Source: Mixta gaviniae | GTDB taxonomy: Bacteria > Pseudomonadota > Gammaproteobacteria > Enterobacterales > Enterobacteriaceae | Length of the DNA: 64,000 bases | Direction: 5' to 3' | Assembly (NCBI RefSeq): GCF_002953195.1 | Contig: NZ_CP026377.1 | Location: 992,001-1,056,000 of the forward strand | Part shown: piece by piece, positions 58,185 to 64,000 of the stretch | Layout of the letters: every line of letters starts with the position of its first letter | Numbering within the stretch: position 1 is the stretch's first letter | The notes under the pieces: generated by a model | Told to the model about the DNA's origin: nothing | Database searches by the model: none | The model's input: only the letters and a program-made list of their open reading frames with translations | Program-made: the position numbers and the translations under genes

Positions 58185-58973
58185 GTGATTGATGCAACCG
58201 CCGTAATTCATCCAAGCTCTATCATCGAAGAGGGCGCCGTTATCGGCGCTCGCGTTCACATTGGCCCGTTTTGCTATATCGGTGCCAACGTGGAGATCGG
58301 TGAGGGCACCGTTCTGAAGTCACATGTGGTGGTCAATGGCCATACCCGCATTGGCAAAGACAATATCATCACCCAGTTCGCCTCTATCGGTGAGGTGAAC
58401 CAGGATCTGAAATATGCGGGCGAGCCGACGCGCGTCGAAATCGGCGATCGCAACAGCATCCGCGAAAGCGTCACCATTCACCGTGGCACGGTGCAGGGCG
58501 GCGGCGTAACGCGCATCGGCAGCGATAACCTGCTGATGGTCAACGCGCATATCGCGCACGACTGCATCATCGGCAACCGCTGCATCTTCGCCAACAACGC
58601 GACGCTCGGCGGTCACGTAACGGTGGATGATTTTGCGATTATCGGCGGTATGACGGCGGTGCATCAGTTCTGCATTATTGGCGCGCATGTCATGGTGGGC
58701 GGCTGTTCCGGCGTGGCGCAGGATGTGCCGCCATACGTTATCGCGCAGGGCAACCACGCGACGCCGTACGGCATCAATATCGAAGGCCTGAAGCGCCGCG
58801 GCTTTAGCAAAGAAGGGCTGCATGCAATCCGTAACGCCTATAAGCTGCTTTACCGCAGCGGAAGAACGCTTGATGAGGTTAAGCCTGAAATCGAAGCGTT
58901 GGCGCAAGAGCATGCTGAAGTTCAGCCGTTTTACGATTTCTTTGCCCGCTCAACGCGGGGTCTGATCCGTTAA
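58185..58973 (+). CDS. lpxA: UDP-N-acetylglucosamine acyltransferase (GTG start)
   Basis: First step of lipid A synthesis: moves 3-hydroxymyristate from ACP to UDP-GlcNAc. 262 residues, as E. coli. GTG start at 58185 with GGGAGG inside the fabZ end, so coupled. Catalytic H125 (AHIAHDC, with H122), and the acyl-length residue region [20 protein letters not shown] are intact. Beta-helix hexapeptides run from 1 to about 190, then a helical C-terminus ending [11 protein letters not shown]. Confidence 0.97.
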   Translation: MIDATAVIHPSSIIEEGAVIGARVHIGPFCYIGANVEIGEGTVLKSHVVVNGHTRIGKDNIITQFASIGEVNQDLKYAGEPTRVEIGDRNSIRESVTIHRGTVQGGGVTRIGSDNLLMVNAHIAHDCIIGNRCIFANNATLGGHVTVDDFAIIGGMTAVHQFCIIGAHVMVGGCSGVAQDVPPYVIAQGNHATPYGINIEGLKRRGFSKEGLHAIRNAYKLLYRSGRTLDEVKPEIEALAQEHAEVQPFYDFFARSTRGLIR

Positions 58974-58976
58974 CCC

Positions 58977-60125
58977 ATGGCTGCTCGTCCCCTAACGATT
59001 GCCCTTGTCGCCGGAGAAACCTCCGGCGATATTCTTGGTGCCGGTCTTATTCGCGCGCTGAAAGCAAAACACCCTGACGCCCGTTTCGTCGGCGTGGCGG
59101 GCCCGCGTATGCAGGCGGAAGGCTGCGAAAGCTGGTACGACATGGAAGAGCTGGCGGTCATGGGCATTGTTGAGGTGCTGGGACGGCTGCGGCGCCTATT
59201 AACGATCCGCCGCGATCTGACCCGCCGTTTCACCGCGCTGAAGCCGGACGTCTTTGTCGGCATCGACGCGCCCGATTTTAACATTACCCTGGAAGGCCGT
59301 CTGAAACAGCGCGGCATCCGCACCATTCATTACGTCAGCCCCTCTGTCTGGGCGTGGCGACAGAAACGGGTATTTAAAATCGGTCGCGCCACCAATCTGG
59401 TGCTGGCGTTCCTGCCATTCGAAAAAGCTTTTTACGATCGCTATGATGTGCCTTGCCGCTTTATCGGCCACACCATGGCGGACGCGATGCCGCTACAGCC
59501 CGATAAAGCAGCGGCGCGTCGTGAGCTGGGGATCGCCGCAGAGGCGCTCTGCCTGGCACTGCTGCCCGGTTCGCGTCGGGCGGAAGTAGAGATGCTCAGC
59601 GCCGATTTTTTGAAAACCGCGATGCTGCTGCGTGAGAAATGGCCGCAGCTGGAGATTGTGGTGCCGCTGGTCAACGCCCAGCGGCGCGCGCAGTTTGAAC
59701 AGATCAAGGCTGAGGTTGCGCCCGATCTGCCGATGCATCTGTTGGATGGCAAAGGCCGCGAGGCGATGGTCGCCAGCGACGCGGCGTTACTGGCCTCCGG
59801 CACCGCCGCGCTGGAGTGCATGCTGGCTAAATGCCCGATGGTGGTCGGCTACCGTATGAAGCCCTTTACCTTCTGGCTGGCCGAGCGGCTGGTGAAAACG
59901 GACTATGTTTCTCTGCCGAACCTGCTGGCCGGGCGCGAGCTGGTGCCTGAGCTGCTGCAGGATGACTGCCAGCCGGCGCGGCTCGCGGCGGCGCTGGAGC
60001 CGCTGCTGGGCGCGGGCGAAACGCGTGAACGCCTGCTGGCGACATTTACCGAACTACACCAGCAGATCCGCTGGAATGCCGATGAACAAGCGGCGCAGGC
60101 CGTACTGGAGTTGGCGAATGGCTGA
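58977..60125 (+). CDS. lpxB: Lipid-A-disaccharide synthase
   Basis: GT19 glycosyltransferase that joins lipid X and UDP-diacyl-GlcN to the tetra-acyl disaccharide at the inner-membrane face. 382 residues, as E. coli LpxB. Motifs: [43 protein letters not shown], and [13 protein letters not shown]. Start MAARPLT 3 bases after lpxA; overlaps rnhB by 8 bases. Confidence 0.97.
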   Translation: MAARPLTIALVAGETSGDILGAGLIRALKAKHPDARFVGVAGPRMQAEGCESWYDMEELAVMGIVEVLGRLRRLLTIRRDLTRRFTALKPDVFVGIDAPDFNITLEGRLKQRGIRTIHYVSPSVWAWRQKRVFKIGRATNLVLAFLPFEKAFYDRYDVPCRFIGHTMADAMPLQPDKAAARRELGIAAEALCLALLPGSRRAEVEMLSADFLKTAMLLREKWPQLEIVVPLVNAQRRAQFEQIKAEVAPDLPMHLLDGKGREAMVASDAALLASGTAALECMLAKCPMVVGYRMKPFTFWLAERLVKTDYVSLPNLLAGRELVPELLQDDCQPARLAAALEPLLGAGETRERLLATFTELHQQIRWNADEQAAQAVLELANG

Positions 60126-60744
60126 ATTTATCTATCCCGACGCGCGGCTGATCGCCGGCGTCGATGAAGTCGGGCGTGGGCCGCTGGTTGGCGCGGTGGT
60201 GACGGCGGCGGTGATCCTTGATCCCGCGCGTCCTATCGTCGGCCTGGCGGATTCCAAAAAGCTCAGCGAGAAGCGCCGGCTGGCGTTGTTCGATGAAATT
60301 AAACAGAACGCGCTGGCCTGGAGCCTGGGGCGCGCCGAGCCGGACGAGATCGACCAGCTCAATATCCTGCATGCCACCATGCTGGCGATGCAGCGCGCCG
60401 TCGCCGCTCTGGCGATACGGCCCGACTATGTGCTGATCGATGGCAACCGCTGCCCCGCGCTGCCGATGCCGTCGATGGCGGTTGTCAAAGGGGATAGCCT
60501 GGTCGCTGAAATCAGCGCCGCCTCTATCCTGGCGAAAGTGACGCGCGACCGCGAAATGGCGGAGCTGGATGCGGTTTTCCCGCAGTATGGCTTTGCGCAG
60601 CATAAAGGTTATCCCACCGCGCAACATCTGGCGATGTTGACAGAACATGGTGCCACGCCGCACCATCGTCGTAGTTTTGCGCCGGTGCGCAATGCGCTCC
60701 TGGATCTTGAAGTAAAGCACCTCACCGCTGAATCTGCGCGCTAA
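60118..60744 (+). CDS. rnhB: Ribonuclease HII
   Basis: Removes ribonucleotides from DNA and RNA of RNA:DNA hybrids. 208 residues from MAEFIYPD at 60118, inside the lpxB end (8-base overlap); E. coli RnhB has 198, and the extra residues are at the C-terminus ([12 protein letters not shown]). Catalytic residues D16 and E17 (GVDEVGRGP), D108 (LIDGNRC) and the [15 protein letters not shown] block with the fourth acidic residue. Longer upstream frames overlap lpxB in another phase and are not coding. Confidence 0.96.
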   Translation: MAEFIYPDARLIAGVDEVGRGPLVGAVVTAAVILDPARPIVGLADSKKLSEKRRLALFDEIKQNALAWSLGRAEPDEIDQLNILHATMLAMQRAVAALAIRPDYVLIDGNRCPALPMPSMAVVKGDSLVAEISAASILAKVTRDREMAELDAVFPQYGFAQHKGYPTAQHLAMLTEHGATPHHRRSFAPVRNALLDLEVKHLTAESAR

Positions 60745-60776
60745 GCGCGCTTTGCTGCAGTTAACCGGAAAGAAAG

Positions 60777-63700
60777 ATGGCCGAACCACGTTTTATTCAT
60801 CTGCGTATCCACAGCGATTATTCAATGATCGACGGACTGGCGAAGACCGGCCCGCTGGTGAAAAAAGCGGCCGCGCTCGGCATGCCGGCGATGGCGATCA
60901 CGGATTTCACCAACCTGTGCGGGCTGGTGAAGTTTTACGGCACGGCGCACGGCGCCGGCATCAAGCCGATCATTGGCGCCGATTTCCTCGTTAATAGCGA
61001 GCTGATGGGGGACGAGCTGACGCAAATCACCGTCCTGGCGATGAACAACACCGGTTACCAGAACCTGACGCTGCTGATCTCACGCGCTTACCAGCGCGGC
61101 TACGGCGTTAACGGGCCGACAATCGATCGCGACTGGCTGGCGGAGTTCAGCGAAGGGCTGATTCTGCTCTCCGGCGGACGCCGCGGCGACGTGGGCCGCA
61201 GCTTGCTGCGTGGCAATCAGTCGCTGGTGGCGCAGTGTCTCGCCTTCTATCAGGAGCATTTTCCCGATCGCTACTATCTGGAGCTGATCCGTACCGGCCG
61301 CCCCGACGAGGAGAGCTATCTGCACGCCGCCGTCGAGTTGGCGATTGCGGAAGGTGTACCGGTGGTGGCGACCAACGAAGTCTGCTTTCTCGATGAAGAC
61401 GATTTTGACGCGCACGAAATTCGCGTTGCGATCCATGACGGCTACACGCTCGACGATCCTAAACGTCCGCGCAATCATAGCCCGCAGCAATATATGCGTA
61501 GCGCGGAGGAGATGTGCGAACTCTTCTCTGACATCCCGGAAGCGCTGGAGAACAGCGTAGAGATCGCGCGCCGCTGCAACGTCACGGTACGGCTTGGCGA
61601 ATATTTCCTGCCGAAATTTCCAACCGGCGAGATGACCACCGAAGATTTTCTGGTGCAGCGCTCGCGCGAAGGGCTGGAGGAGCGTCTGGCGTTTCTGTTT
61701 CCCGATGCGGAAGAGCGGGCGCAGAAGCGGCCACCGTATGATGAACGTCTGGAGATTGAGCTTAACGTTATCAACCAGATGGGATTCCCCGGCTACTTCC
61801 TGATCGTTATGGAGTTTATCCAGTGGTCGAAAGATAACGGTATCCCGGTCGGACCGGGACGCGGTTCGGGCGCCGGTTCGCTGGTGGCCTATGCGCTGAA
61901 GATCACCGACCTCGATCCGCTGGAGTTCGACCTGCTGTTCGAACGCTTCCTCAACCCGGAGCGCGTCTCCATGCCCGACTTCGACGTCGATTTCTGCATG
62001 GAAAAACGCGACCAGGTGATTGAACATGTCGCCGATATGTACGGGCGCGACGCCGTATCGCAGATCATCACCTTCGGCACCATGGCGGCGAAAGCGGTTA
62101 TCCGCGACGTGGGCCGCGTGCTGGGCCATCCTTACGGCTTCGTCGATCGTATCTCGAAGCTGGTGCCGCCCGATCCGGGTATGACCCTGGAAAAAGCGTT
62201 CGCCGCTGAGCCGCAGCTGCCGGAAATTTATGAGGCGGATGAAGAGGTCAGGGCACTGATCGATATGGCGCGTAAGCTGGAAGGCGTCACGCGTAACGCC
62301 GGCAAGCACGCCGGGGGCGTGGTGATCGCGCCGACCAAAATTACCGATTTCGCGCCGCTCTACTGCGATGAAAACGGCAACCACCCGGTTACCCAGTTCG
62401 ATAAAAACGACGTGGAATACGCCGGCCTGGTGAAGTTCGACTTCCTCGGCCTGCGCACCCTGACCATCATTAACTGGGCGCTGGATATGATCAACGCGCG
62501 CCGGGCAAAGCAGGGCGAGGCGCCGATCGATATCGCCGCGATTCCGCTGGAAGATAAAAAAAGTTTTGATATGCTGCAGCGCGCGGAAACCACAGCGGTT
62601 TTCCAGCTTGAATCGCGCGGCATGAAAGATCTGATCAAACGTCTGAAGCCGGACTGCTTCGAGGATATGATCGCGCTGGTGGCGCTGTTCCGTCCTGGCC
62701 CGCTGCAGTCAGGGATGGTCGATAACTTTATCGACCGTAAACATGGACGAGAAGCGATCTCTTATCCCGATATTCAGTGGCAGCATGAGTCGCTGAAGCC
62801 GGTTCTGGAGCCAACCTACGGCATTATCCTTTATCAGGAACAGGTGATGCAGATAGCCCAGGTGCTGGCGGGCTATACGCTCGGCGGCGCAGATATGCTG
62901 CGTCGCGCCATGGGTAAGAAAAAGCCGGAGGAGATGGCCAAACAGCGCTCGGTGTTTAAAGAGGGCGCGGAAAGCATGGGCATCGACGGCGAGCTGTCGA
63001 TGAAAATCTTCGACCTGGTGGAAAAATTCGCCGGTTACGGCTTCAATAAATCACACTCCGCCGCCTATGCGCTGGTCTCTTACCAGACGCTGTGGCTGAA
63101 GGCGCACTATCCGGCCGAGTTTATGGCGGCGGTTATGACCGCCGATATGGACAACACTGAGAAAGTGGTTGGCCTGGTGGATGAGTGCTGGCGCATGGGG
63201 CTGAAGGTGCTGCCGCCGGATATTAACTCCGGCCTCTATCAGTTCCACGTCAACGATGACGGCGAGATCGTTTACGGCATCGGCGCCATCAAAGGCGTCG
63301 GCGAAGGCCCGATTGAAGCGATCATCGAGGCGCGCAATAAGGATGGGTATTTCCGCGAGCTGTTCGATCTCTGCGCGCGCACCGATCCGAAGAAGATCAA
63401 CCGACGCGTGATGGAGAAGCTGATCATGTCGGGCGCCTTCGATCGCCTCGGGCCGCACCGCGCGGCGCTGATGAGCGCGCTGGGCGATGCGCTGAAAGCG
63501 GCGGATCAGCATGCCAAAGCGGAAGCGATCGGGCAGGCGGATATGTTCGGTGTGCTGGCGGAAGAGCCGGAGCAGGTAGAGCAATCCTACGCCAGCATTA
63601 CGCCGTGGCCGGAGCAGGTGCAGCTGGACGGCGAGCGGGAGACGCTGGGGCTTTATCTGACCGGCCACCCCATTAACCAGTACCTGAAAGAGATTGAACG

Positions 63701-64000
63701 CTACGTCGGCGGCGTGCGTTTGAAAGACATGCACCCAACCGATCGCGGTAAAATGACCACCGCGGCCGGTTTGGTGGTGGCGGCCCGCGTTATGGTCACT
63801 AAACGCGGCAACCGTATTGGCATCTGCACGCTGGATGACCGTTCCGGTCGTCTGGAAGTGATGTTGTTCACAGATGCGCTTGATAAATACCAGCAGCTGC
63901 TGGAAAAAGACCGTATCCTGATCGTCAGCGGACAGGTCAGCTTTGATGACTTCAGCGGCGGCCTTAAAATGACCGCCCGTGAAGTTATGGATATCGACGA
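60777..64000 (+). CDS. dnaE: DNA polymerase III alpha subunit (partial, runs off end)
   Basis: Replicative polymerase catalytic subunit. The frame from ATG 60777 ([20 protein letters not shown], with GGAAAGAAAG upstream) is in phase with the last visible codons ([10 protein letters not shown]) 1074 codons later; E. coli DnaE has 1160 residues, so about 85 are missing at the edge. PHP domain at the N-terminus (about 5-270); polymerase catalytic aspartates D401 and D403 in MPDFDVDF; the third is in the [10 protein letters not shown] region (D555 in E. coli). Helix-hairpin-helix and the OB domain start ([19 protein letters not shown]) follow; the tau-binding C-terminus is outside the window. It follows rnhB by 32 bases. 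Confidence 0.97.
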   Translation, partial: MAEPRFIHLRIHSDYSMIDGLAKTGPLVKKAAALGMPAMAITDFTNLCGLVKFYGTAHGAGIKPIIGADFLVNSELMGDELTQITVLAMNNTGYQNLTLLISRAYQRGYGVNGPTIDRDWLAEFSEGLILLSGGRRGDVGRSLLRGNQSLVAQCLAFYQEHFPDRYYLELIRTGRPDEESYLHAAVELAIAEGVPVVATNEVCFLDEDDFDAHEIRVAIHDGYTLDDPKRPRNHSPQQYMRSAEEMCELFSDIPEALENSVEIARRCNVTVRLGEYFLPKFPTGEMTTEDFLVQRSREGLEERLAFLFPDAEERAQKRPPYDERLEIELNVINQMGFPGYFLIVMEFIQWSKDNGIPVGPGRGSGAGSLVAYALKITDLDPLEFDLLFERFLNPERVSMPDFDVDFCMEKRDQVIEHVADMYGRDAVSQIITFGTMAAKAVIRDVGRVLGHPYGFVDRISKLVPPDPGMTLEKAFAAEPQLPEIYEADEEVRALIDMARKLEGVTRNAGKHAGGVVIAPTKITDFAPLYCDENGNHPVTQFDKNDVEYAGLVKFDFLGLRTLTIINWALDMINARRAKQGEAPIDIAAIPLEDKKSFDMLQRAETTAVFQLESRGMKDLIKRLKPDCFEDMIALVALFRPGPLQSGMVDNFIDRKHGREAISYPDIQWQHESLKPVLEPTYGIILYQEQVMQIAQVLAGYTLGGADMLRRAMGKKKPEEMAKQRSVFKEGAESMGIDGELSMKIFDLVEKFAGYGFNKSHSAAYALVSYQTLWLKAHYPAEFMAAVMTADMDNTEKVVGLVDECWRMGLKVLPPDINSGLYQFHVNDDGEIVYGIGAIKGVGEGPIEAIIEARNKDGYFRELFDLCARTDPKKINRRVMEKLIMSGAFDRLGPHRAALMSALGDALKAADQHAKAEAIGQADMFGVLAEEPEQVEQSYASITPWPEQVQLDGERETLGLYLTGHPINQYLKEIERYVGGVRLKDMHPTDRGKMTTAAGLVVAARVMVTKRGNRIGICTLDDRSGRLEVMLFTDALDKYQQLLEKDRILIVSGQVSFDDFSGGLKMTAREVMDID

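Overview
The window is ordinary chromosomal backbone of a gamma-proteobacterium of the order Enterobacterales. Gene order and protein sequences follow the Escherichia coli segment that runs from yacC/cueO to dnaE. Several E. coli genes are missing at the expected places (gcd, yadI/yadE, yadD, yadS) and other genes stand instead. With the GC-rich codon use and proteins that are close to but clearly different from E. coli, this suggests a member of the Erwiniaceae (Pantoea/Mixta/Erwinia-like). The genus is an inference. I see no tRNA, rRNA, CRISPR array, insertion sequence or prophage.

Layout. 1-9 kb: yacC and cueO are divergent; then comes a PLP-dependent cystathionine gamma-synthase-family gene with a possible MetJ operator, hpt, can, the ABC exporter yadGH, and a three-gene run (TetR regulator, sugar O-acetyltransferase, DUF1349 protein) not found here in E. 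coli. 9-16 kb, minus strand: pantothenate genes panD, panC, panB; folK; pcnB (apparent AUU start); gluQ; dksA; sfsA; thpR. 16-30 kb, plus strand: hrpB, mrcB (PBP1b), an inserted chemoreceptor gene, and the Fur-type ferrichrome locus fhuA-fhuC-fhuD-fhuB. 30-40 kb: hemL, clcA, erpA, a small secreted protein, btuF-mtnN, dgt, degP, cdaR, yaeH. 40-45 kb, minus strand: a 19-bp tandem repeat block, dapD, glnD, map. 45-64 kb, plus strand: the translation and envelope cluster rpsB, tsf, pyrH, frr, dxr, uppS, cdsA, rseP, bamA, skp, lpxD, fabZ, lpxA, lpxB, rnhB and dnaE (runs off the end).

How they work together: the last 18 kb joins translation (S2, EF-Ts, RRF), isoprenoid and undecaprenyl synthesis (Dxr, UppS), phospholipid synthesis (CdsA, FabZ), lipid A synthesis (LpxD, LpxA, LpxB) and outer-membrane assembly and stress control (RseP, BamA, Skp; DegP further upstream). 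PBP1b upstream uses the lipid carrier made by UppS.

Most notable points: an apparent one-base frameshift in a G6 run of the essential uppS gene, which removes the IPP-binding C-terminus; an AUU start for pcnB; a GTG with a strong Shine-Dalgarno at codon 46 of mrcB, exactly where E. coli makes the short PBP1b form; a 19-bp tandem repeat between yaeH and dapD; and stable hairpins between rpsB and tsf and between bamA and skp. I found no convincing new multi-gene system. The TetR/acetyltransferase/DUF1349 run is the least understood gene group.
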